The position numbers and the translations under genes are program-made. Under the pieces are notes generated by a model. The model saw nothing but the letters and a program-made list of their open reading frames with translations. It was not told the DNA's origin and did not search any database. Shown here piece after piece: positions 23,849 to 32,233 of a DNA stretch of 64,000 bases (positions are counted from its first letter, which is position 1; each line of letters opens with the position of its first letter). Origin of the DNA: an uncultured Spirochaetota bacterium (GTDB lineage Bacteria > Spirochaetota > Spirochaetia > Treponematales > Rectinemataceae); NCBI GenBank assembly GCA_903821875.1, contig CAIJMU010000146.1, positions 1-64,000 of the forward strand, in the 5' to 3' direction.

Positions 23849-25465
23849 ATGAAGCAGCATGATGTCGTGGTAGTGGGTGGCGGCATGGCGGGACTCACTG
23901 CTGCCGCCTATCTCGCCCGGGCCGGGCTCGGGGTCCTCGTCTGTGAAAAGGAGGCGAAGAGCGGCGGCCTTGTCAGTTCCTTCGAGCGCGATGGTTTCAC
24001 CTTCGATGGTGGCGCCCGGGCTGTAGAGAATTCTGGCATCGTGCTTCCCATGCTGAGGCAGCTTGGCCTCGAGATCGAATTCGTCCCGAGCACGGTCTCG
24101 ATAGGAATAGGTGCCGAACTGCTCCGGCTCACCTCGGGAGATAGCCTCGCCGACTACCGGGCCCTCCTCGAGCGTGAATTCCCGCAAAGCAGGCCCGATG
24201 TCATCCGGATCATCGCCGTGATCCGCAAGGTGATGGACTACATGGATGTCCTCTACGGCATTGACAATCCCCTCTTCCTGGATCTCAAGAGCGACCCCAG
24301 CTATGTCTTCAAGACCATCCTGCCCTGGATGCTGAAATACCTCTTGACCATGCCCAAGGTCGCCCGGCTCACAGAGCCGATCGACCAATACCTTGCCACG
24401 CTTACTTCCAACCAGGCCCTCATCGACGTCATCGACCAGCATTTCTTCAAGAAGACGCCCTGCTTCTTTGCACTGAGCTATTTCAGCCTCTACCTCGACT
24501 ACCTCTATCCCAAGGGCGGTACGGGTGTCATCCCTGCGAAACTCGGACAGTACATACTTTCCAAGGGCGGGAATATAAGCTGTGGCATGGAGATTGTCGC
24601 TGTCGATCCCGGGCGGCACAGATTGCGTGACTCAATCGGAGCAGAGCATTCCTACAGGAAACTCATCTGGGCAGCTGACCAGAAGACCCTCTACCGCATC
24701 CTCGATGCCGCGACATTGCCAGTAGGGGCGAAGCGCCGGCTGGTGGAGGCAAGGCAGGCGGACCTCGCCGACAAGAAGGGTGGAGACTCGGTCTACTCCC
24801 TCTTCCTTTCCCTCGACATCGACAGGAGCTACTTCGCCGAGGTGGCGAGCGCCCACCTTTTCTATACGCCATCGCGGCTCGGACTTTCCACAGTGGATCT
24901 CGATGAGCTTAGGCTCCCGGCCCCGGCTGAAGGACAGTACTCCCTCGATCGATCCCGCATCCTGGCCTGGACCAGGCGCTACCTTGAACTGACGACCTAT
25001 GAGGTCTCCTGTCCCGCCCTCCGCGATCCGAACCTGGCACCTGAGGGAAAAACAGGCCTGATTGTGAGTACCCTGATGGAGCATTCCCTCCATCGCCATG
25101 TCTCTACCCTCGGCTGGTACGAGGAGTATCGCGCCTTTTGCCGGGCCTGCATCGTGGATGTGCTTTCCGCAGGCATTTTCCCGAGGCTGAAGGCGGCTGT
25201 CATCCAGGCTTTTGACTCCACACCGCTGACCATAGAGCGACTAACGGGCAATGCCGACGGAGCCATCACCGGCTGGGCCTTCACCAACGATCCCCAGCCT
25301 GCGGTGCATGACCTGCCCGCAATCGCGAAATCCATACTCACGCCCATCCAGGACGTCCTGCAGGCCGGTCAGTGGACCTTCAGTCCCGCAGGCCTGCCCA
25401 TCAGCATCCTGACGGGGAAGTTAGCTGCCGACCAGGCGATCAAGGACCTGGCAAAAGCCCGGTAA
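23849..25465 (+). CDS. FAD-dependent oxidoreductase, phytoene desaturase / retinol saturase-like
   Basis: A 538-residue flavoprotein. An N-terminal dinucleotide fold (VVVGGGMAGLTAAAYLARAG, residues 6-25), GGLVSSF and a C-terminal FAD-binding segment (~505-525) match the phytoene desaturase/all-trans-retinol 13,14-reductase superfamily. A central hydrophobic part (~150-215) may be the membrane- or lipid-binding face. It acts on C=C bonds of an isoprenoid or other long unsaturated chain. No carotenoid synthesis genes (crtB, crtE) are in the window. The 3' end overlaps the convergent SDR gene by 26 bases. Confidence 0.83.
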   Translation: MKQHDVVVVGGGMAGLTAAAYLARAGLGVLVCEKEAKSGGLVSSFERDGFTFDGGARAVENSGIVLPMLRQLGLEIEFVPSTVSIGIGAELLRLTSGDSLADYRALLEREFPQSRPDVIRIIAVIRKVMDYMDVLYGIDNPLFLDLKSDPSYVFKTILPWMLKYLLTMPKVARLTEPIDQYLATLTSNQALIDVIDQHFFKKTPCFFALSYFSLYLDYLYPKGGTGVIPAKLGQYILSKGGNISCGMEIVAVDPGRHRLRDSIGAEHSYRKLIWAADQKTLYRILDAATLPVGAKRRLVEARQADLADKKGGDSVYSLFLSLDIDRSYFAEVASAHLFYTPSRLGLSTVDLDELRLPAPAEGQYSLDRSRILAWTRRYLELTTYEVSCPALRDPNLAPEGKTGLIVSTLMEHSLHRHVSTLGWYEEYRAFCRACIVDVLSAGIFPRLKAAVIQAFDSTPLTIERLTGNADGAITGWAFTNDPQPAVHDLPAIAKSILTPIQDVLQAGQWTFSPAGLPISILTGKLAADQAIKDLAKAR

Positions 25466-26366
25466 GGTCCTGGCTGGAAGCCCATGCCTTCCTGCCCAGC
25501 TCGCGGTCAAGGGCGTGGGCGGCTGGCTTTTCCTCGAGTGTCAGGTGGAAGAACCGGCCCGAGAAGTTGGCTGATTCGGGGGCGGCCGCCAGGAAATAGA
25601 GGGCCTGGCCCGAGATGGCAGGATCCTTGAGCATGGGCTGGATCACGAGGCGGCTGAAGAGCCTGTAGAGCGGGCCGTTGTTCTGGCCGATATTGGTCCG
25701 GACGTCGCCTGGATGCATGGCGTTTATGGTGACCCCGCTGCCCTCGAGCAGGTCGGCGAACTCCCAGACACAGAGCAGCTGGGCTGTCTTCGAAGCGCCA
25801 TATCCGCGCAGGCCCGTGTAATGCCTCCTGTTCCAGCCGAGGTCCTCGAGATCAAGGCCTCCAAAGCGGTGTCCCTCGGAATTCACCTGGATGATCCTGG
25901 CGGGAGCGCTCGCCTTGAGCCGGTCGAGGAGGAGGGACGTAAAGAGGAAAGAGGCAAGATGATTGACACAATAGGTAAGTTCAAGGCCGGCGTTGGTCAT
26001 GATACGAGCTGTGGAATGGAGGCCTGCGTTGTTGATCAGGACATCGATGCGCGGACAGGCGGCCAGGACCTCCGCAGCCGCGCTGCGCACCGAAGCGAGA
26101 TCGGAGAAATCGCCGACTACCAGGTCTATCCGGATCCCATGCCGCGCAACGAGGTCTGCACGGATGGGCTCGGCTTTTGCCCGGTTGCGGCAGACCATGA
26201 CGAGGTCGGCACCTCCGGCTGCCAGCCGCTTGGCGGCTTCGAGTCCGACACCAGAGGTCGAGCCGGTGACGACACAGCACTTCCCCCGCATCGAGGCTTC
26301 GCTGCTCTTCTGCACAGCCTTGCGGCTGGCCAGGAATTGCAGCTCTTCGGGGAGTTCCCGCTTCAC
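25440..26366 (-). CDS. Short-chain dehydrogenase/reductase (retinol dehydrogenase-like)
   Basis: A 308-residue NAD(P)-dependent oxidoreductase. The cofactor motif is TGSTSGVG, with NNAG following, and the catalytic Tyr-x-x-x-Lys appears as YGASK. The start chosen is GTG at 26366, preceded by GGAAGGGG; the ATG at 26291 is the other option. Sequence style is that of the retinol dehydrogenase/WW-domain oxidoreductase SDR branch. It starts 16 bases after the NTF2-like gene stop, so the two are co-transcribed. It converges on the FAD oxidoreductase. Confidence 0.88.
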   Translation of the reverse strand: MKRELPEELQFLASRKAVQKSSEASMRGKCCVVTGSTSGVGLEAAKRLAAGGADLVMVCRNRAKAEPIRADLVARHGIRIDLVVGDFSDLASVRSAAAEVLAACPRIDVLINNAGLHSTARIMTNAGLELTYCVNHLASFLFTSLLLDRLKASAPARIIQVNSEGHRFGGLDLEDLGWNRRHYTGLRGYGASKTAQLLCVWEFADLLEGSGVTINAMHPGDVRTNIGQNNGPLYRLFSRLVIQPMLKDPAISGQALYFLAAAPESANFSGRFFHLTLEEKPAAHALDRELGRKAWASSQDLTGLLPGP

Positions 26367-26382
26367 GCGTTCACCCCTTCCC

Positions 26383-26859
26383 TCATCCGAAGTACTTCCG
26401 CATGAAACCGCGGTAGCCCTTCCTGAATCCCGGAATGCCATTGAAGATGTCACCCCAGAGATCGTAGTAGTCGCGCTGGGCGATGATCCTCCCGTCAGCG
26501 TGGAGGGTCAGCTTGGTGGAGCCATACATGGGGGTGCTCGGGAATTTCCGGAACATCATGGTCATCGTCCACTCAAGGAAGATCGAGTCCCCGCCCTGGG
26601 CCACCCTGTGGATGTCCATGCGCAGCTGCTCGCAGCGCCTGGTAAGCCTGTCACAAAGCGCGATGAACGCTTCCTTGCCTTCCACCCGCTGGATGGAATC
26701 CTGGAACACCACGTCGGGATGATAGTGGGGAAAGATATGCGACCAGTCGGGCTTGCCCTCGGTGTTGTAGGTCCTGGACCAGAGATCCTTCACCGTGTCG
26801 ATGGAGAGTGCCGTCGGTATTCCAGCAGCTGCTGGACGCGTTGATTCTTCGCCATTCAT
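26383..26859 (-). CDS. NTF2-like/SnoaL-type small protein
   Basis: A 158-residue protein. Its pattern (long N-terminal helix, HPDVVFQDSI, FLEWTMTM, LTLHADGRIIAQRDYYD) is the cone-shaped NTF2/SnoaL fold that holds small hydrophobic ligands, as in ketosteroid isomerase relatives. DYYD near the end is typical of this family when placed beside SDRs. The ATG at 26859 gives normal length; upstream codons belong to the space after the PhyH gene. It may be an isomerase/cyclase or only a binding protein. Confidence 0.8.
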   Translation of the reverse strand: MNGEESTRPAAAGIPTALSIDTVKDLWSRTYNTEGKPDWSHIFPHYHPDVVFQDSIQRVEGKEAFIALCDRLTRRCEQLRMDIHRVAQGGDSIFLEWTMTMMFRKFPSTPMYGSTKLTLHADGRIIAQRDYYDLWGDIFNGIPGFRKGYRGFMRKYFG

Positions 26860-26975
26860 GGCGACACCATACTGGAAGAGGCGGGAAGGGGGAAGAGCCA
26901 GGGAGGCGTATCCCCGAGCCCTTCCCAATTATTGCATTTCCACGGTTCCAGCCTCTTTCCCCGCCCTCAGTGCCC

Positions 26976-27770
26976 TCAGTGCCCGCGCATCTTCCGGTTG
27001 AGCAGGAGCTCCGGATAGGTTGTGCCCGGATCGCCGTAACGGTTGACCCCATGGTCCCGGCCTCGCGCGTGATAGAGCTGGTGCCTGGCGAGGTTGTCGG
27101 GAGGCAGCCTGGTCGAAGAGGCGATGTAGCGCATCGTATAACCTGTGCGCCAGCGCGAACTGGCGTTCGAGGGGCTGCCATGGATGAGCTTGGCATGATG
27201 GAGGCTGGCCTGGTTCTCCTTCAGCAGCATGGGTCTTTTCAGGCCCTCGTCGAACTGACCCTTCCGAATCTCGGTCACGAAGACGTTCTTGTCGGCGGGG
27301 ACGTCGTAATAATCCGAAAAACCATTGTCGTGCGTCCTGGGAATGACATACATGCAGCCGTTGCCCTCATCTGAGTCGTCGAGGGCCAGCCAGACAGTCA
27401 CCACCTCCATGGGCTCCAGCATGCCCTTCCAGTAGTTGGAATCCTCGTGCCAGGGCACGCGGAGGCTGCCTCCCGGGGGCTTGGCGATGAAGTGGCTGGA
27501 AAAGAGGTCGAGGTCCGGGCCGAGGATGTCCTCGACGACATCGAGTACCCCCTCGTCGAAGAGCCACTCGAAGAGGGCGATATCGGTGAAGTGGGGGACG
27601 TCCATCAACTCGGGACGCTGCTCTGGCTTGAGGGCAGCCAGCAGCTCGGCGAAATGGGTCTTCAGCGCCTTGAACTTCCAGTCGCTCAGCATCGGTGCCT
27701 GGCGAAGGAGATACCCTTCGGTGTTGTAATAGGTCAGTTCCTGCTCGCTGAGCTTCTTCAATCCTGCCAT
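26976..27770 (-). CDS. Phytanoyl-CoA dioxygenase (PhyH) family protein
   Basis: A 264-residue Fe(II)/2-oxoglutarate oxygenase-fold protein. The metal triad is visible as His108-x-Asp110 (PWHEDSNYW) and His197 (LIHGSP); Arg206 or Arg208 would bind 2-oxoglutarate. GGAGGG lies five bases before the ATG. Such enzymes hydroxylate an aliphatic carbon and need oxygen. It sits 105 bases downstream of the UroD-family gene in the sugar-transporter run, hinting at modification of an imported compound. Substrate unknown. Confidence 0.88.
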   Translation of the reverse strand: MAGLKKLSEQELTYYNTEGYLLRQAPMLSDWKFKALKTHFAELLAALKPEQRPELMDVPHFTDIALFEWLFDEGVLDVVEDILGPDLDLFSSHFIAKPPGGSLRVPWHEDSNYWKGMLEPMEVVTVWLALDDSDEGNGCMYVIPRTHDNGFSDYYDVPADKNVFVTEIRKGQFDEGLKRPMLLKENQASLHHAKLIHGSPSNASSRWRTGYTMRYIASSTRLPPDNLARHQLYHARGRDHGVNRYGDPGTTYPELLLNRKMRGH

Positions 27771-27875
27771 CGATTCCCTCCACGTCTACAGGTTCGTGCA
27801 GCGGGAGCCGACGGCCCCCCACTCTGCAGCGGGCGGGCAGCATCCTTCAGCCACCCGGTACCGCCATAGTGGTCA

Positions 27876-29033
27876 TCAATATACGCATTTCCTTGCCTCA
27901 TCGGCGAAGGCCATGATGAGATCGGGATCCGCATCGAAGAAGTGGTCCGAGGGGGCGAGGATGAAGCCTCCGCCCTCACCCGCCTCCGCGAAACAGCGAC
28001 GGACGTAGGCCCTCGTTTCCTCGGCTCTACAGCCGGAGAAATAGTGGACCTGGTTGAATCCACCGATCATGCAGACCCTGTCGCCGATCCGGCGCTTGGC
28101 TTCCTTGAGGTCTACGTCCGCACCCATCTCCGGAGGGGTGAAGGTCTCCATCGCGTCGGGCTTCATCGCCGCGATGTCCTCGAGGATGGGCATCATTCCG
28201 CCGCAGGTGTGGTAGACGATGCGCTGGCCCGCCTCGTGGGCTGCGGCGATGAGCTTCGAGTCATAGGGTGCGACAAACTCGTTGAAGAGTTTGGGCGAGA
28301 TCAGCGTCGATGAACCGTCCCCCCCTCCGAGCTCGTTGAGGTCGAACCTGGCTCCCTTCATCGAGGCGATGTAACCCAGTTTCCGCGCCTGGAGGATTTC
28401 AAGGAACTGATGCACCCAACTAGGATCATCAAAGGTCTCCATGATCATCTTCTCGGTGCCGAAGAGGCAGCAGGCGTCCTGCCAGCATCCCGGCTGCCCG
28501 AAGACGTCGAAGCAGGGGATGTGGCCACGGATGAGGCCGCGGTCGCCGAACTCCTCGGCCTCCTTGTTGACCGCTTCCACGTCGCAGAGCGGGATGGTGG
28601 CGTAGCTCGCGATGATATCGATGTCGCCCTTTTCCTTTACGAGGGCCTCGGTCACCCAGGAGGTGTAGTTGTTGATGCCCAGGGTCATCGTCAGCGTCTT
28701 GCCTGGAGTATTGAACCTGAAATGCCTCTGGATACCCTCGTCGGCCTGGGCGTCCTCCATCTCGATGTGCCATTCAGGGGAGGAGATCAGCCTCGTTTCG
28801 AGGAATCCCGTCTTCGACTGCCCGGGATTGTAATAATTGCCCTTGGCCGTGTCTGGCCGGTGGGGATAGACCCAGCGGATGGGGTCCATCCCGAAGTGGT
28901 TGAAAAACGCTTCGTTGGAAATGCCCCCCATGTACTTTTCGAGGAAATAGGGCATGACGTGATGCGTGGTGACCGGGAGACGGTCAGCCCTTCCTCCATC
29001 GAGGGTGGTGATCAGGCGTTGCTTGGGGGTCAT
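27876..29033 (-). CDS. Uroporphyrinogen decarboxylase (URO-D) superfamily protein
   Basis: A 385-residue TIM-barrel protein. It contains HTCGG (near base 28210), the zinc-binding pattern of the methyltransferase-like branch, and ends with DFDA/LIMAFADEA-type helices. True HemE is smaller, lacks this Cys motif and sits with heme genes, so this is a corrinoid-type methyltransferase relative or another catabolic member. AGGAGGAAC precedes the ATG. It begins 12 bases after the permease stop and is clearly part of the ABC operon; members of this family recur in sugar-uptake operons, role undefined. Confidence 0.83.
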   Translation of the reverse strand: MTPKQRLITTLDGGRADRLPVTTHHVMPYFLEKYMGGISNEAFFNHFGMDPIRWVYPHRPDTAKGNYYNPGQSKTGFLETRLISSPEWHIEMEDAQADEGIQRHFRFNTPGKTLTMTLGINNYTSWVTEALVKEKGDIDIIASYATIPLCDVEAVNKEAEEFGDRGLIRGHIPCFDVFGQPGCWQDACCLFGTEKMIMETFDDPSWVHQFLEILQARKLGYIASMKGARFDLNELGGGDGSSTLISPKLFNEFVAPYDSKLIAAAHEAGQRIVYHTCGGMMPILEDIAAMKPDAMETFTPPEMGADVDLKEAKRRIGDRVCMIGGFNQVHYFSGCRAEETRAYVRRCFAEAGEGGGFILAPSDHFFDADPDLIMAFADEARKCVY

Positions 29034-29045
29034 GCGGAGTTCCTC

Positions 29046-29900
29046 CTATTCCTTGACTGCGCCCTCGACGAGGCCCGCGATGAGCTGTCGCTGGATGAAA
29101 ACGAAGATGACAAGGACAGGCAGCACAACCAGTATCGAGGAGGCCATGAGGTTGCCCCAATTGGTTTCGTACTGCCCGACAAAATCCATGATGCCGACGG
29201 GAAGGGTGCGATGCTCCTTCCCTGTCATGATGACAAGGGAGAAGAGGAACTCCTGCCAGGTCAGGAAGAAGACATAGGCTCCCGTGGCTCCGATGCCTGG
29301 CTTGAGGAGGGGCACGACGACCTTCCGGAAAGCCTCGAACTTGGTGGCGCCTTCGACCAGGGCAGCTTCCTCGAGTTCGACGGGTACGCTCATGAGGAAG
29401 CTCCGGAGCAGCCAGACGCCGATGGGTACCGAGAAGGTCAGGTAGGCCACGAGGAGTCCGAGGTAGCTATCGATGAGGTGGAGGGCAGCCAGGATCCTGT
29501 AGATCGGAATGATGATCGCGGCGAGGCAGAACATCTGGCTGAAGATGATCATGGCCAGGAAGAATTTCCGGCCCGGGAACTGGAGCCGCGTAAAGCCGTA
29601 GGCGCCGAGCAGGGAGATGATCACCGCTGCGACCGTGGTCACCGAGGACATCGCGAGGCTGTTGAGGAAATAGCGCAGGAAGGCCTTGTACTGCAGTGCC
29701 TGCTCGAAATTGATGAAGGTCCACTGCTTGGGAAGGAAGCTGACAGGGAAGGAAAATTGCTCTGTCTGGCCCTTGAAGGCTGTCGACAGCATCTGCGTTA
29801 TCGGAAACAGGATGAAACAGAGTATCGCAATCAACGCCGAGCCCCACAGCAGTTTCAGGGCCAGGCTCTCCCGGGCACGCACATGTCTGCGGGTAATCAC
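29046..29900 (-). CDS. Carbohydrate ABC transporter permease (MalG/LacG type)
   Basis: A 284-residue inner-membrane permease with six TM segments and the EAA loop that docks the ATPase (ELEEAALVEGATKFEAFRKVVVPLLKPGIGA). It starts with GTG at 29900, overlapping the stop of the partner permease (GTGA). Together with the MalF-type protein and the binding protein it imports a sugar or sugar-like solute. No ATPase gene is present in the operon, so a shared MsmK/UgpC-type ATPase encoded elsewhere is required. Confidence 0.93.
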   Translation of the reverse strand: MITRRHVRARESLALKLLWGSALIAILCFILFPITQMLSTAFKGQTEQFSFPVSFLPKQWTFINFEQALQYKAFLRYFLNSLAMSSVTTVAAVIISLLGAYGFTRLQFPGRKFFLAMIIFSQMFCLAAIIIPIYRILAALHLIDSYLGLLVAYLTFSVPIGVWLLRSFLMSVPVELEEAALVEGATKFEAFRKVVVPLLKPGIGATGAYVFFLTWQEFLFSLVIMTGKEHRTLPVGIMDFVGQYETNWGNLMASSILVVLPVLVIFVFIQRQLIAGLVEGAVKE

Positions 29901-30850
29901 AGTTTCTCCCTTTTGAAGATAATGCGTATGTACTGGATGCTCAGTACACTTACCAAAAGGAAGCTGAGGACGGCGAAGCGCGAGGCATTGCCGAAATTGA
30001 AGTTGGTGAAGGCGAGTTCATAGATGTAGGTCGGCGCGATGTGCGTGGACCTGATGGGTCCGCCACCGGTCATGACATAGATGATCTCGAAGTAGTTGAA
30101 AGTCCAGATCGAGGTCAAAAGGAGGGTAGTGCGGATGACGCTGGCTATCGAGGGCAGGGTGATATAGAGGAAACGCTGAAGGGTCCCCGCCCCGTCGATT
30201 TCCGCCGATTCGTAGAGCGACTTGGGTACGCCCTGCAAGGCCGCGAGGTACATCAGCATGGAGAATCCAAAGCCCTTCCATATGGCAGCGACCACTACCG
30301 AGGCCATCGCAAGACCAGGCAGCCCCAGCCAATCGATGTGGAGGTTGCCGAAACCCAGGCGGGTGAGGGCGGAATTGAGGAAGCCGAACTGGGCGTCGTA
30401 GAAAAGCCTCCACACCATGCCTGCCACGACACCGGGAATGACCCAGGGGATGATGATGAGGCTCCGGGCAAGCCAGCGGAACCTGAAGGTCCGGTTCAGG
30501 ACCAGGGCTGTGGCAAGGCCGAGGGCGAACTGGAAAAATGCGACCAATACTGTCCACAGGAGGGAGTTGCGGATCACCATGAGGGCGATCGGGGTCTTGA
30601 AGAGCTTCTGGAAACCCTTGAGGCCGAAGAACAGGGGTACGGGCTTGGTCAGGCTCGTGTCGAAGAGCGAGAGGTAGATCGTGTAGCCGACGGGGATGAC
30701 CACCAGCAGAAACATCAGGATTATCGCCGGTCCCGTGAAGGCGTATCCCGTCAGCGCGTTTGCCAGGCGCTGGCGGAAAGGCCTGCGCCTGGCGCGTTTG
30801 GCTGCTGCCGAGGCATCGCCTCCAGCGGGTGCTGCTATCATTTCGGCCAA
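29897..30850 (-). CDS. Carbohydrate ABC transporter permease (MalF/UgpA type)
   Basis: A 317-residue permease with a basic N-terminal tail (KRARRRPFRQR), six TM segments and the EAA loop (SLYESAEIDGAGTLQRFLYITLPSI). The start may be TTG at 30850 (with AGAGGGGGG upstream) or the ATG at 30841. A perfect 28-bp palindrome lies between it and the binding-protein gene, which may lower permease expression relative to the binding protein. Confidence 0.93.
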   Translation of the reverse strand: MAEMIAAPAGGDASAAAKRARRRPFRQRLANALTGYAFTGPAIILMFLLVVIPVGYTIYLSLFDTSLTKPVPLFFGLKGFQKLFKTPIALMVIRNSLLWTVLVAFFQFALGLATALVLNRTFRFRWLARSLIIIPWVIPGVVAGMVWRLFYDAQFGFLNSALTRLGFGNLHIDWLGLPGLAMASVVVAAIWKGFGFSMLMYLAALQGVPKSLYESAEIDGAGTLQRFLYITLPSIASVIRTTLLLTSIWTFNYFEIIYVMTGGGPIRSTHIAPTYIYELAFTNFNFGNASRFAVLSFLLVSVLSIQYIRIIFKREKL

Positions 30851-30874
30851 GATCCCCCCTCTTCGGTCAAGAAA

Positions 30875-30902
30875 GGCGGGCGGGGCTCGAGCCCCGCCCG
30901 CC
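30875..30902. promoter_or_regulatory. 28-bp perfect palindrome between binding-protein and permease genes
   Basis: A 14-bp GC-only arm, GGCGGGCGGGGCTC, is followed directly by its exact reverse complement (centre CTCGAG). It lies 20 bases after the binding-protein stop and 24 before the permease start. As RNA it is a very stable hairpin with no T-run, fitting 3'-end protection or partial attenuation rather than full termination. Confidence 0.85.
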
Positions 30903-30922
30903 TGTGATCAGGTCAAGTATGC

Positions 30923-32155
30923 CTAATCCTGCAATGCGTCGATAGCCGCAGCTGCTTCGTCGAGCGCAGCCTTGGTATCCATCTCCCCGAGGAGGATCTT
31001 GCCGGTAGCCGTCCTCTGGATTTCCGCGATCTCGGGATAATTCGGAACCGAGGGACGGAACAGGGCGAGCGTGAGCTGCTGGTAGATCGTGTCCGGGAAC
31101 TTCCGCTTCTCCTTGAGATAGGCGTTGGCAGCGGCCTTGTTGGCCGGGGTCAGCATCGTGATCTTCTGGTTGACGTCCTTCTTTGTGCTGTACTTGACGA
31201 ACTCCCAGGCCAGGTCCTTGTTTGCGCACTGCGCGTTGATGCCGATGTTGAAGCCGCCGAAGGTTCCGACTGACTTGCCGTTGGTGGGCTTGGGAAGGTT
31301 GGCCACTCCATAGTTGAGTTTCGGCGCGCGGGATGCGATGGAATCCTGGCCCCACTCGCCGTAGAAGAACATGCCCACCTGTCCGGCGGTAAAGAGCTTG
31401 AAGGATTCCTCCTCGTCACGTCCCACCGTTCCAGGAGGGCTGACCTCGGCGCAGGCCTTCCAGAAATTGAGGGCCGCGACGCCGGCGGGGCTGTTGAGGA
31501 GGGCTTTCTTGCCGTCGTCGCTGATGATCTTGCCGCCACCGGAGAAGGTGAAGGCGTCGGTCATGCACTGGATGGCGTCGCCCTTGCCGAGCCAGACAGC
31601 GGTTCCGTACTTGTCTCCCTTGGTGAGCTTCTTGGCCGCGACCAGGAACTCGTCCCAGGTGACCGGTGGCTTGTCCGGATTGAGGCCGGCGGCCTTGAAC
31701 ATGTCCTTGTTGTAGTACATGAGGGCCCAGACGCCTACGTCGAAGGGAACGGCGTAGGTTTCGCCGAGGTAGCTGCCCGCTCCCCAGGCGCCAGGGAAGT
31801 AGTCGTCGGCCTTGATGCCCGAAGTCTTCATCAGGTTGGTGATGGGCATGACGTACTTGGCCGCTGCGTACTGGGAGACCCAGATCTGGTCCAGGAGGAG
31901 GAGGTCGGGTCCCTGCCCCCCCGCGACGGCAGTGAGCATCTTGTCACGCAGTTCGACGTAGGGGAAGGACGTGACCTGAACCGTGCAATTGAACTTTGCC
32001 TCGAAATCCTTGACCGCGTTCTGCTGCGCCGTCTGGATGTCGATGGCCGCCTGCTGCAGGGTCCAGAAAGTAAGGGTCTTCTTCTGCGCCCAGCCGAGGG
32101 TCGGCAGGAGCGCCATCATGATGGCCATGGCCACCAGCAATCTTCTCATCTTCAT
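30923..32155 (-). CDS. Extracellular solute-binding protein, family 1 (sugar ABC importer)
   Basis: A 410-residue protein with a cleavable signal (MKMRRLLVAMAIMMALL, cleavage near GWA-Q) and the family 1 start KTLTFWTLQQ. The periplasmic domain contains the usual GQGPDLLLLD and AVPFDVGVWALMYYNKDMF segments. GGAGAG lies seven bases before the ATG. It captures a sugar or oligosaccharide for the two permeases downstream. It follows the ROK regulator by 78 bases in the same direction. Confidence 0.93.
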   Translation of the reverse strand: MKMRRLLVAMAIMMALLPTLGWAQKKTLTFWTLQQAAIDIQTAQQNAVKDFEAKFNCTVQVTSFPYVELRDKMLTAVAGGQGPDLLLLDQIWVSQYAAAKYVMPITNLMKTSGIKADDYFPGAWGAGSYLGETYAVPFDVGVWALMYYNKDMFKAAGLNPDKPPVTWDEFLVAAKKLTKGDKYGTAVWLGKGDAIQCMTDAFTFSGGGKIISDDGKKALLNSPAGVAALNFWKACAEVSPPGTVGRDEEESFKLFTAGQVGMFFYGEWGQDSIASRAPKLNYGVANLPKPTNGKSVGTFGGFNIGINAQCANKDLAWEFVKYSTKKDVNQKITMLTPANKAAANAYLKEKRKFPDTIYQQLTLALFRPSVPNYPEIAEIQRTATGKILLGEMDTKAALDEAAAAIDALQD

Positions 32156-32233
32156 CTGTCGTCTCTCCTTGCAAAAGTGTGTCCTGCGAAAATGTGCATA
32201 TCAGCGATGACCGAAGACCAGCCCCTCCTTCCC

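Noticed and set aside
27876-29033. HemE (heme biosynthesis) as the identity of the UroD-family gene
   Set aside because: It is longer than HemE, carries a Cys zinc motif and sits in a sugar importer operon with no heme genes.
28410-30023. Long rightward open frame of 537 codons opposite the UroD and permease genes
   Set aside because: Antisense shadow of two well-defined genes; very rich in Asp/Glu/Gly, with no ribosome binding site or family resemblance.
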